Source: Allobosea sp.
GTDB lineage: Bacteria; Pseudomonadota; Alphaproteobacteria; Rhizobiales; Beijerinckiaceae
Direction of reading: 5' to 3'
Length of the DNA: 64,000 bases
NCBI GenBank assembly: GCA_024231975.1
Contig: JAAEQB010000108.1
Coordinates: forward strand, 62,001-126,000
The notes under the pieces were generated by a model. It was not told where the DNA came from and ran no database searches. It saw nothing but the letters and a program-made list of their open reading frames with translations. This document shows positions 19,853 to 27,878 of the stretch, in pieces (position 1 is the stretch's first letter; the number at the start of each line of letters is the position of its first letter). The position numbers and the translations under genes are program-made.

Positions 19853-20562
19853 TGGGGCAGGTCGCGGAGCTCTGGCGCTATCCGGTCAGCTCGATGGCCG
19901 GCGAGCAGCTAGACCAGCTCGACGTCGATGCAGGCGGCGTCGCCGGCGACCGGATCTGGGGGCTGCTTGATGCCGCCACCGGCCGCATCGCTTCGCCCGG
20001 CCGCGAGAAGCACTTTATTGGCGTGCCGCGGGCCTATGCCAAGGCGATGGGGGCAGGCATCGCCCTCTCGCTCGATGGCGAGCGCTGGGCCGGGCCTGAG
20101 GATGCGGGACTGCTGGAGGGCCTGTCGCAGGCCTTCGGCTTCATGCCGGTTCTGAAGCCGTTCGACGCTTTTGGCTCGGGCGGATTTCGGCCGCGCTACG
20201 AGCATGCGCCGATCCATCTCGTCACCAGCGCGGCGATCCGCAGCCTCGAACGGGAACTGCCCGGCAGCGTCATCGATGTCCGCCGTTTCCGGCCGAACAT
20301 CCTGCTCGACTGGCCGGATGAGCTGGAGGCCATCCCGGAGCATGGCTGGATCGGGCGCGAGATCAGGATCGGGGACGTCGTGCTGAAGGGCCGCGAGCAT
20401 TGCGGGCGCTGCGGCTTCATCACGATCGCGCAGGAGGGCCTGCCCCAGGACGTCGAGATCCTGCGCACGGTGGTCAAGCGTCACGAGCGCAATTTCGGCA
20501 TCTATTGCGACGTGGTGGCGCCCGGCGAGATCGCGGCGGGCGCGACCGTCACCGTCAGCTGA
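19852..20562 (+). CDS. MOSC domain protein
   Basis: A 236-residue protein with the N-terminal beta-barrel segment (LWRYPVSSMAGEQL) and GDRIWGLLD, then the MOSC C-terminal region with the conserved cysteine pair in EHCGRCGFITI. MOSC proteins carry sulfur or bind molybdenum cofactor. Family members include mARC-like reductase components and YiiM. The start overlaps the stop of the permease by one base (TGATG); a GTG at 19849 is an alternative. Translational coupling to a peptide importer is unusual and hints that the imported compound may be N-hydroxylated or sulfur-linked, but that is speculation. Confidence 0.85.
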   Translation: MGQVAELWRYPVSSMAGEQLDQLDVDAGGVAGDRIWGLLDAATGRIASPGREKHFIGVPRAYAKAMGAGIALSLDGERWAGPEDAGLLEGLSQAFGFMPVLKPFDAFGSGGFRPRYEHAPIHLVTSAAIRSLERELPGSVIDVRRFRPNILLDWPDELEAIPEHGWIGREIRIGDVVLKGREHCGRCGFITIAQEGLPQDVEILRTVVKRHERNFGIYCDVVAPGEIAAGATVTVS

Positions 20563-20573
20563 CCCAGGCGGGG

Positions 20574-22577
20574 CTATTCGGCCGCTTGTGCGATCTCGGG
20601 CGCGTCCTGCCCAACCTCCGGGATTTGCGGATAGTCTCGTCGCACCAGGGCAAAGGCCGCGGCAAGGTCCAGCTTGCCGGCCGCAGCGCGCATTGCGGCG
20701 AAGAGCTTGGTCTTGGTGAAGAAACGCCAATGAACCGGCAAGCCAGCCAACAGTTGCGTCAGCGCCGCATAGGTCTCCGCCGTCCAGACCTGCTCAAAAG
20801 CGTCCCGCTCCGGGCCGAAATGGAAATGCGTCCTGTGGGCGCGCGTCTTCAGCTCCGCCCGCAGGGCTGCCGTCGCATCAGCGTCGATCGCGCTGGCCTC
20901 GATCACCACGCCGTAGAGCGCCCGCGCCGCTTCGAGGCTGACATAGCCGCGCTCGACATCAAGGAGCACCCGCTCGGGCTCGCGTTCCAATGGCGAGCCG
21001 CGCCCGCCGCCGCCCGGCGAATGGATATGGATCACGTCGCCCGGCTCCGCGACGGCGATGTCGGTGTTGCCGAGGATGCGCTCGTTCGGGCGGCCAGGAT
21101 TGATGATGAAGTTCGAGGTCTCGGCGGAGAGGCCGCCGAGCGTGCCCCAGGGCCGGAAATGCGAGCGGTCGCGGTTGCGCACGGTGATGCGCGAGTTCGG
21201 CGAGAACACCTTGAACTCCATCACCGTGGCGAGCCCGCCGCGCCAGCGCCCGGCGCCGCCCGAATCCGGCTGCAGCCCGTAGCGCATGAAGCGGATCGGC
21301 ACCTCGGTCTCGGTGATCTCGATCGGCGTGTTCTTGAGATAGGCGGCGTCGGCGCCCGAGCCGTTCGGCCCGTCGCGATGCGGCATGCCGCCGCCGCCGC
21401 CGACAACCGGGTTGATCGCAGCGATGACGCTGCGATGTGTCTTCTCGTCGGTGGTCAGGACGTTGACGATCGAGCTGGAACCGGCCGGCGCCGCCGGCAG
21501 GCGCTCGGGCGCGGCGAGGCTGAAGGCGCCGAAGATCAGGCTGCGCAGCCGCGCGCAGGTCAGGCTGCGCATGCCGACCGCCGCCGGGAAGGACGGGTTC
21601 AGCACCGTCCCTTCCGGCGCGATGCAGGTGAAGGGTCGGGTCAGGCCGGAATTGAGCAGGAGCTGCGGGTTCAGCGTGTAGAGCACGTAGTAGACGCCGA
21701 CGAGCAGCAGCGTATGGCGCGGGTCGGAGCCGGTCGGGACGTTGAGCGAGGAACCGAGCTGCGGGTCCGATCCCGTGAAGTCGAGGATCGCCTCGTCGCC
21801 TCTGATGGTCAGCGTCAGCGCCAGCCGGCAGGGATTGCCGTCGACGCCGTCCTCGTCGGCATAGTCGGAGAAGAAGTACTCGCCGTCGGGGATCGAGCGC
21901 AGGATCTCGCGGGCCTGATGCTCGGCATAGTCCATCAGCCCGTCGAGCCCGTCCATGAAGCTCTTGGCACCGAACTTGGCGACCATCGCCTGGATCTTGC
22001 GCTCGCCGGTGTTGAGCGCGCCGGCCAGCGCCTTGAGGTCGCCCATGTTGAGCGCCGGCTTGCGCACATTCATCATCATGATGCGCAGCACGGTCTCGTC
22101 GAAGGCGCCGTCGCGCATCAGCGTCATCGGCGGGAAACGGATGCCCTCCTGATGGATCTCGGTGAGCGAGCGCGACAGGCTCGCCGGCACCGCCCCGCCC
22201 ATGTCGGTGTTGTGGACATGGCCGCCGACGAAGCAGACGATCTCGCCGTCGTGAAAGATCGGCTTCCACAGATGCGTGTCGGGGGCGTGCGTGGCGAGAT
22301 AGCCGCTATAGGGGTCGTTGGTGAAGGCGATGTCGCCTGGGCGATACTCCGGCACCAGCTCGATGGCGCGGTTGTAGTTCATGCCCGGATACCAGGTCGC
22401 GCCGAGGTCCATCGGCACGGCGACGACGCGCCCGGTGCGGTCCATCACCATCACCGTGAAGTCCTCCGTCTCCTTGACGAAGGTGGAATGCGCCGTGCGG
22501 TAGAGCGTGTAGGCCATGTTCTCGGCGGCGGCCCGGCAATGATTGGCCAGGACCTGCAATGTGACCTTGTCGACCAT
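20574..22577 (-). CDS. Hydantoinase B/5-oxoprolinase family protein (HyuB)
   Basis: A 667-residue HyuB-type subunit with the GGHVHNTDMGGAVPASLSRS metal-site region near residues 117-136 and the glycine-rich HIHSPGGGGRGSPLEREPE segment near the end of the conserved part. With HyuA it forms an ATP-dependent amidohydrolase acting on N-methylhydantoin, 5-oxoproline or related lactams. About 90 residues after the YVSLEAARALYGVV segment exceed the usual length and look alpha-helical; their role is unknown. It follows HyuA with a 2-base gap and is convergent with the MOSC gene. Confidence 0.9.
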   Translation of the reverse strand: MVDKVTLQVLANHCRAAAENMAYTLYRTAHSTFVKETEDFTVMVMDRTGRVVAVPMDLGATWYPGMNYNRAIELVPEYRPGDIAFTNDPYSGYLATHAPDTHLWKPIFHDGEIVCFVGGHVHNTDMGGAVPASLSRSLTEIHQEGIRFPPMTLMRDGAFDETVLRIMMMNVRKPALNMGDLKALAGALNTGERKIQAMVAKFGAKSFMDGLDGLMDYAEHQAREILRSIPDGEYFFSDYADEDGVDGNPCRLALTLTIRGDEAILDFTGSDPQLGSSLNVPTGSDPRHTLLLVGVYYVLYTLNPQLLLNSGLTRPFTCIAPEGTVLNPSFPAAVGMRSLTCARLRSLIFGAFSLAAPERLPAAPAGSSSIVNVLTTDEKTHRSVIAAINPVVGGGGGMPHRDGPNGSGADAAYLKNTPIEITETEVPIRFMRYGLQPDSGGAGRWRGGLATVMEFKVFSPNSRITVRNRDRSHFRPWGTLGGLSAETSNFIINPGRPNERILGNTDIAVAEPGDVIHIHSPGGGGRGSPLEREPERVLLDVERGYVSLEAARALYGVVIEASAIDADATAALRAELKTRAHRTHFHFGPERDAFEQVWTAETYAALTQLLAGLPVHWRFFTKTKLFAAMRAAAGKLDLAAAFALVRRDYPQIPEVGQDAPEIAQAAE

Positions 22578-22579
22578 GC

Positions 22580-24631
22580 TCAGGCTCCCTCGCGCAGGAT
22601 GAGATGCAGGTTGAGGAAGGCGTCGACCTTCGCCTCGAAACCGGCGGGTATGCAGATCGTCGTGTCCTCCTGCGCCACCACGGCCGGGCCGGAGAAATGC
22701 TGGCCGCAGCGCAGCGCCTCGCGATGGAAGAGCGCGACCTCGCGCTCGGCGCCGTCGAGCCAGACCGTGATGGAGCGCGCCGGGATCGCCGCCTCGTCGA
22801 CCGCCTCGCTTGCCGGGGCGAGCTCCGGCCGCGGCGTCGCGCCGGTGACGACGAGGCGCAGATTGACGATCTGGACCTCGGCTCCCTCGTCGTTGAAGTC
22901 GTAGATGGCGAGGTGCTGGCGGTGGAAGGCGGCGCGGATCGCGGCGAGATCGCCCTCGACCAGCCAGCTTTCGGACAGCGGCACCTCGATCTCGAAGGAC
23001 TGGCCGTGATAGCGCATGTCGGCGCTCAGGGTCTCGACGACGGGGCCGGTGAAGCGCTGGTCGTCGCGGATCCAGGCGAGCCCGTCGCGCTTGAGCTGCG
23101 CCAGCGCCCCCCGCAATTGCGGCAGCGAAGCCGGCTCGGCCGCGGCGAAGACGCTCTGGATGAAGTCGCCCTTCAGATCGGCGATCAGCCCGCCGAGCGC
23201 GCTGACGACGCCGGGACGGCGCGGCACCAGCACGCGCGGTATCCCGAGTTCGCGCGCCAGGAAACAGCCGAGCATCGGCCCGGCGCCGCCGAAGGGCATC
23301 AGCGCGAAGTCGCGTAGGTCGACGCCGTAGCGGGCGACGAGCTTGTTGACCTCGACGAACATCTCGGAGACGGCGATGGCGATGATCGCCTCGGCGGTCG
23401 CCTCGGCGCTGCGGCCGAGCATGGCGGCGACCTCGCCGACGACTGTCTGCGCCAGGTCGCGCCGCATGCCGATCTGGTCATAGGCGAGGGCGGTGTGGCC
23501 GAGGAAGCCGCAGGTCGCCATCGCGTCGGTGACGGTGGCGCGGACGCCGCCGCGGCCATAGCAGGCGGGGCCGGGGCTCGAGCCGGCGCTTTCGGGGCCG
23601 ACCTTGAGCACGCCGAAGGCGTCGGCCCAGGCGATCGAGCCGCCGCCGGCGCCGATCGAGGTCACCGAGACGCTGGGAACATAGAGCGGGAAGTCGCCGA
23701 CGACCTCGCCGGTGCCAAATTGCGGCTGGCCGTCGATGATCAAGGCGAGATCGGCGCTGGTGCCGCCGATGTCGAGGGTGAGGATGTTCTTCGCCCCCGC
23801 CTGCTCGGCGAGATAGGCGGCGCCGATCACGCCCGAGGCCGTGCCCGAGAGCAGCATGTTGACGCAGGCGCGCTTGCCGGTCGCGGCGTTCATCACCCCG
23901 CCATTCGATTTGGTCAGCATCGGGCCGGCCGGCACGCCGCGGGAGGAAAGCGCCTCCTCGAGCGCATCGAGATAGCCCGAGACGCGCGGATGGACGTAGC
24001 CGTTCAGGATCGCGGTCGTGGTCCGCTCATATTCGCGGATCACCGGCCAGACTTCGCTGGTGGTGAAGACGAAGAGCTGCGGCGCGGTTTCCGCGATCAG
24101 TGCCCTGGCTTCTGCCTCGTGGGCTGGATTGCGATAGGCGTGCAGGAAGGAGACGATCACACCGTCGACGCCGTGCGCCTTGAGCTTCGCGATCGCTTCC
24201 GTCAGCGCCTCGCGGTCGAGCGGCTCGGCGATGCTGCCATCGGAGAGGATGCGCCCGCCGACGCCGAAGACGCGGTCCCGGGGGATAAGCTGCTCCGGGC
24301 GGGCGCAGAACAGCGAGTACATGTCGGGCATGCGCAGCCGCGCCAGCTCGATCACGTCCTCGAAGCCGGCGGTGGTGATCAGCCCGAGGCGGCTGCCCTT
24401 GCGCTGGATGATGGTGTTGATGCCGACCGTGGTGCCGTGGACAAAGGAGACGATCCCCTGCGGCGGCACGGCGTGGCGCTCGTTGAGCAGGTCGAGCCCG
24501 GCGAGGAGCTCGCGGCCGGGCGCGTCGGGCGTGGTCAGGACCTTGATGGTCTCGACGCGGCCGCTGCCGGTCTCCAGCGCGCAGAAATCGATGAAGGTGC
24601 CGCCGATGTCGACGCCGATACGCCAGCTCAT
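22580..24631 (-). CDS. Hydantoinase A/5-oxoprolinase family protein (HyuA)
   Basis: A 683-residue ATP-binding subunit. The N-terminus has VDIGGTFIDFCALE (actin-like phosphate-1 loop), VHGTTVGINTIIQRKG and the conserved GLITTAGFEDVIELARLR segment. The central LDIGGTSADLALI is the second phosphate loop. It couples ATP hydrolysis to opening of a lactam ring together with HyuB. It lies 79 bases after the end of the LysR gene on the same strand, with a LysR operator core (24711-24725) in front. Its distance from the peptide importer suggests a joint role in using cyclic amides, which is inference. Confidence 0.9.
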   Translation of the reverse strand: MSWRIGVDIGGTFIDFCALETGSGRVETIKVLTTPDAPGRELLAGLDLLNERHAVPPQGIVSFVHGTTVGINTIIQRKGSRLGLITTAGFEDVIELARLRMPDMYSLFCARPEQLIPRDRVFGVGGRILSDGSIAEPLDREALTEAIAKLKAHGVDGVIVSFLHAYRNPAHEAEARALIAETAPQLFVFTTSEVWPVIREYERTTTAILNGYVHPRVSGYLDALEEALSSRGVPAGPMLTKSNGGVMNAATGKRACVNMLLSGTASGVIGAAYLAEQAGAKNILTLDIGGTSADLALIIDGQPQFGTGEVVGDFPLYVPSVSVTSIGAGGGSIAWADAFGVLKVGPESAGSSPGPACYGRGGVRATVTDAMATCGFLGHTALAYDQIGMRRDLAQTVVGEVAAMLGRSAEATAEAIIAIAVSEMFVEVNKLVARYGVDLRDFALMPFGGAGPMLGCFLARELGIPRVLVPRRPGVVSALGGLIADLKGDFIQSVFAAAEPASLPQLRGALAQLKRDGLAWIRDDQRFTGPVVETLSADMRYHGQSFEIEVPLSESWLVEGDLAAIRAAFHRQHLAIYDFNDEGAEVQIVNLRLVVTGATPRPELAPASEAVDEAAIPARSITVWLDGAEREVALFHREALRCGQHFSGPAVVAQEDTTICIPAGFEAKVDAFLNLHLILREGA

Positions 24632-24710
24632 GATGGGCCCGCTCAGGAAAGGACGAGCCAGTCTTGATGAGGGGGCCTCCCAGGGTCCAACACCAAAACG
24701 GCGATGCCGG

Positions 24711-24725
24711 ATAAGTCGCCCTTAT
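24711..24725. promoter_or_regulatory. LysR-type operator core ATAAG-N5-CTTAT before hyuA
   Basis: Perfect 5-base arms with a 5-base centre and T-N11-A spacing, 80 bases upstream of the hyuA start. The site overlaps the TAA stop codon of the lysR gene at 24722-25639. It has the same core and spacer length as the operator at 8616-8636. Confidence 0.6.
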
Positions 24726-25639
24726 GCCTGCGGCGCTGCGGGAGCGGGCCGGTCGAGATCGAGCTGCTGGCAGGCCGTGCGGATATGGTTGCGCAGCAGC
24801 TCATGGCTGCGCGAGAGCGGCCGGCGCGTGCTGGTCAGCAGGCAGAGCGGCAGGGCGACATGCGGCCGGAACGGGCGGGTCACCAGGCCGGGAAAATTGT
24901 GCCAAGGCAGGAGGCCGTCGACCACGGCAACGCCGAGCCCCTGCTGCACGAAGGCGAGCGCGATGATCGAGACGTCGATCTCCATCTCCGGCCGGAATGG
25001 CAGGCCTTGCTTGGCCAGCGCATCGCGCAGCAATTGCCCGGGCAGGGATTCGGCGCGGTAGGAGATCAGCGTCTCGCCATCGAGGTCCTCGGCACTGACG
25101 GAGTCATGCTCAGCCAGCGGATGCCCGGCCGGCAGGACGCAGACCACGCGAGTGTAGCCGACCACCTCGGTCTCGATGAAGGGCGTCGGCTGGTCCATCA
25201 TGGCGATGCCGAGCCCGGCCTGGTCGCGGTCGAGCATGGTGAGGATGACCTCGGCCGGCACGACATAGGAGCGCACGCGCGTGTTCGGATGCGCGGCCCG
25301 GAAATGGCGCAGCGCCTCGGGAACGAAGGATAGGGAGGGCGGCGCCGAGGCGGCGAGGCGCACGAGCCCGGCCTTGCCATGACGCAGGTCGCGGGTGCGC
25401 CGCCGGAGCATTTCGAGATCGCCGAACAGGCGCTCGACCTCGGGATAGATCTCCTCGGCCTCGGGGGTCGGGATCAGCCGGCCCTTGACGCGCAGGAACA
25501 GCTTGAAGCCGAGCTCATCCTCGGTGTGCAGCAGGATCTGGCTGAGCGCCGGCTGCGAGACATTGAGCGCCGCGGCGGCGCCGGTCAGCGTGCCGCAGCG
25601 CATGACCATGCGGAAGACTTCGATCTGGCGGGCACGCAT
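24722..25639 (-). CDS. LysR-family transcriptional regulator
   Basis: A 305-residue regulator with an N-terminal helix-turn-helix (LTGAAAALNVSQPALSQIL, residues about 18-36) and a type-2 periplasmic-binding effector domain. The IEVFRMVMRCGTLTGAA start and the LSQIL helix resemble the OccR/NocR/LysR amino-acid- and opine-responsive group. It lies directly upstream of hyuA-hyuB on the same strand and probably activates them. The palindrome that overlaps its own stop codon is the likely binding site. The effector is unknown. Confidence 0.88.
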   Translation of the reverse strand: MRARQIEVFRMVMRCGTLTGAAAALNVSQPALSQILLHTEDELGFKLFLRVKGRLIPTPEAEEIYPEVERLFGDLEMLRRRTRDLRHGKAGLVRLAASAPPSLSFVPEALRHFRAAHPNTRVRSYVVPAEVILTMLDRDQAGLGIAMMDQPTPFIETEVVGYTRVVCVLPAGHPLAEHDSVSAEDLDGETLISYRAESLPGQLLRDALAKQGLPFRPEMEIDVSIIALAFVQQGLGVAVVDGLLPWHNFPGLVTRPFRPHVALPLCLLTSTRRPLSRSHELLRNHIRTACQQLDLDRPAPAAPQA

Positions 25640-25989
25640 CGCGCGATCCTATAGGCGCGCGCGCGCGCTGTCAGCCGCCGCTCCCGGTGCTTGCCGTGCC
25701 CAAGCTCATTTGCCCTCGATGGATCAGCTGCCCTGCCCATATTCAAACTGAACCGCCCAAAAGCGGACATTCTCAACGTCGGCAACGGGCCAACTCCCGA
25801 AGGAAATCTGGCTACTGCGGTTGCCGCGGAGAATCGCAGTCGCATGGGGTCGACGCGAGAATCTACCCAACGGGGCGCCTAAATTTTCTGGGCAGGCGCT
25901 CCGGAGAGAAGGACACGGCGCCTTCAAAGCGCCGAAATACCGGTCATTTCGACCGGTTCTGCGTTGAGCGCTGATGCTGGAAGACTAGC
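25640..25989. other. Gene-free strip, visibly less GC-rich than its surroundings
   Basis: About 350 bases without a convincing gene. Only short open frames with no recognisable motif are present. By eye the composition is less GC-rich than the flanks. It contains the hairpins GGCGC / GCGCC (near 25918-25935) and ACCGGTC / GACCGGT (near 25943-25963), which could help end tRNA transcription. The strip abuts the 3' end of the tRNA-Ser gene, a classic integration position, but no integrase or duplicated tRNA end is visible. Confidence 0.5.
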
Positions 25990-26079
25990 TGGCGGACAGG
26001 GCGGGATTCGAACCCGCGATACGGTTTCCCGTATACACACTTTCCAGGCGTGCGCCTTCAACCACTCGGCCACCTGTCC
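25990..26079 (-). tRNA. tRNA-Ser(GGA)
   Basis: A complete 90-base class II tRNA with encoded CCA. The acceptor stem is GGACAGG / CCTGTCC with discriminator G. The anticodon stem CACGC / GTGTG closes loop CTGGAAA, giving anticodon GGA, which reads UCC and UCU serine codons. The long variable arm ATACGG-GAAA-CCGTAT and the T arm GCGGG-TTCGAAT-CCCGC confirm the serine class. Confidence 0.97.
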
Positions 26080-26246
26080 GGCGCGCTGCTTATGGCGTCC
26101 ATGCGCGCGACTTTCAAGGCCTAAAGCCGCAGGCCGCACAGGGTTGCGTGCAATTGTCCTTTGCCGTTGCATGGCCGCGGGCGAGGGGACACATGCAAGC
26201 GCCGACGCGAGGTCGGCGGGGCGTTCACGGCGCCGCAGTGGCGAAG

Positions 26247-26579
26247 ATGGGGGAAGGCTTGCGATTTCTCGTCAGGATGCTGGGCTATCTCCTCGTCGCC
26301 GGAGGCTTCGTCGCTCTGCTTACCGATGGCGCGCGCTCGATCGCCAATTCGGCGCTGCGCTTCACGCCGCTCGGCGAGACCTTGCTGACACTGGTCGGCG
26401 AGCGCTTCCGGCTGCTGCAGTCCGCCGTCGAACGCAATCTCCACCCCATGCTCTGGGACCCCATATTGGTCCATATGTTGCAGGTGCCGACCGCCGCGGC
26501 CGGCTTGCTGCTCGGCTTCCTGTTGCTCTGGCTCGGTGCGGCGCCCAAGCCGCAGATTGGGATCCTGACGCGGCGGTGA
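26247..26579 (+). CDS. Small conserved membrane protein of unknown function
   Basis: About 110 residues with two hydrophobic segments: MLGYLLVAGGFVALL near the N-terminus and AAAGLLLGFLLLWLG near the C-terminus. Between them is a loop with TPLGETLLTL and HPMLWDPIL. I recall similar short proteins in Hyphomicrobiales, but no function is known to me. The start at ATG 26247 is the most economical; GTG 26238 is in frame and possible. It lies between tRNA-Ser and the TAXI receptor gene. Confidence 0.65.
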   Translation: MGEGLRFLVRMLGYLLVAGGFVALLTDGARSIANSALRFTPLGETLLTLVGERFRLLQSAVERNLHPMLWDPILVHMLQVPTAAAGLLLGFLLLWLGAAPKPQIGILTRR

Positions 26580-26717
26580 ACGACGCATCGGCATTGGTCG
26601 CCGCATTTTAAACACATTCTTGCGTGGCTTGCCCGACAATCGCACGGGATTTGCCCGTCAGCGGCTTGATTGCCGCGCCAAAGCTTCGGAGACTTCCCGT
26701 CTCAATGGGAGGTTTTC

Positions 26718-27695
26718 ATGCAATCCAAGATCACGCGTCGAACCGTCTCGATCGCGCTCGGGATGGGCGCCCTTGCGCTCGCTGGCGCGGCGCTGGCCCA
26801 GGCGCCGGCCTTCTTTCGCATCGGCACCGGCGGCACGGCCGGCACCTACTATCCGATCGGCGGACTGATCGCGAACGCGATCTCGGCGCCGCCGCAGCTG
26901 GTCTCGACCGCGGTCGCCAGCAACGGCTCGGTCGCCAATGTCAACGCCATCGTCGGCGGCGCAGCGGAATCCGGTCTCGTCCAGGCCGATGTCGCCTTCT
27001 GGGCCTATTCCGGCACCGGCGTCTACGACGGCAAGCCGAAGGTGGCCGAACTGCGCTCGATCGCCAATCTCTATCCGGAAAGCGTCCACCTCGTCGTGCG
27101 CAAGAGCTCGAACGTCAAGAGCGTCGCCGATCTCAAGGGCAAGAAGGTCTCGCTCGACGAGCCGGGCTCCGGCACGCTGCTCAACGCCAAGGTGATCCTC
27201 GCCGCCTTCGGCGTCTCGGAGAAGGACATCTCCGCCGAATACCTCAAGCCCAACCAGGCGGCCGAGAAGATGAAGGACGGGTCGGTCGATGCCTTCTTCT
27301 TCACCGGCGGCTATCCGGCGGCGGCGATCTCCGAGCTGGCCTCGACCGGCTCGGGCATCGACATCCTGCCGATCACCGGCGCGGCCGCCGACAAGCTGGC
27401 GAAGGAATCGCCGTTCTTCGCCGCCGATGAAATCCCGGCTGGCACCTACAAGGACGTCGGCGCGGTCAAGACCATCGCCGTCGGCGCCCATTGGGTGACC
27501 TCGGCCAAGATCTCGCCCGACACCGTCTATGCCGTGACCAAGGGCCTGTGGAGCGACAAGGCACGCGCCGCCCTCGACGCCGGCCACGCCAAGGGCAAGG
27601 CCATCCGCAAGGAGACGGCGCTCGCCGGCCTGCAGGGCGTGCCGCTGCATCCCGGCGCCGAGAAATTCTACAGGGAAGCCGGCCTGCTGAAGTAA
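26718..27695 (+). CDS. TAXI-family TRAP transporter solute receptor
   Basis: A 325-residue exported protein. The signal peptide has a twin-arginine-like start (KITRRTVSIALGMGAL) ending near ALAQA. The mature N-terminus FFRIGTGGTAGTYYPIGG is the hallmark of TAXI receptors. It binds a solute, often a carboxylate such as glutamate or a dicarboxylate, in the periplasm for the fused permease at 27879. ATG 26718 has GGGAGG upstream and is preferred over an upstream in-frame start that lacks the signal peptide. A palindrome separates it from the permease gene and may let receptor be made in excess. Confidence 0.92.
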   Translation: MQSKITRRTVSIALGMGALALAGAALAQAPAFFRIGTGGTAGTYYPIGGLIANAISAPPQLVSTAVASNGSVANVNAIVGGAAESGLVQADVAFWAYSGTGVYDGKPKVAELRSIANLYPESVHLVVRKSSNVKSVADLKGKKVSLDEPGSGTLLNAKVILAAFGVSEKDISAEYLKPNQAAEKMKDGSVDAFFFTGGYPAAAISELASTGSGIDILPITGAAADKLAKESPFFAADEIPAGTYKDVGAVKTIAVGAHWVTSAKISPDTVYAVTKGLWSDKARAALDAGHAKGKAIRKETALAGLQGVPLHPGAEKFYREAGLLK

Positions 27696-27716
27696 GCGTG
27701 CCCGGCTTCTGTTGAT

Positions 27717-27827
27717 CCCGTCATTCCGGACAAGCCGCAAAGCGGCGCCGATTCGGAATCCATCGTAGAGCTCCGGAGCCCTGTGATGGATTCCGGCGCT
27801 CCGCGCTGCTCCGGCCGGAATGACGGG
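27717..27827. repeat. Composite palindrome between TRAP genes (repeat family C)
   Basis: The outer arms CCCGTCATTCCGG (27717-27729) and CCGGAATGACGGG (27815-27827) are perfect complements, with inner GGAATCCATC / GATGGATTCC pairing. The right arm is followed by CTTTTCTT, so the structure can also act as a terminator or attenuator between the receptor and permease genes. The GTCAT/ATGAC ends resemble those of the element at 4192-4300. Confidence 0.7.
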
Positions 27828-27878
27828 CTTTTCTTGTCCCGCTGATAGCTTTGAGCCGACAGCCGCAGGTTATTTGCC

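Noticed and set aside
25600..25680. GCGCGC run near the lysR start as a Z-DNA or repeat element
   Set aside because: The alternating run is only about 12 bases and can be expected by chance in DNA of this composition.
25691..25927. Short open frames on both strands in the less GC-rich strip beside tRNA-Ser
   Set aside because: They have no motif, no good ribosome-binding site and overlap each other. I treat the strip as non-coding.
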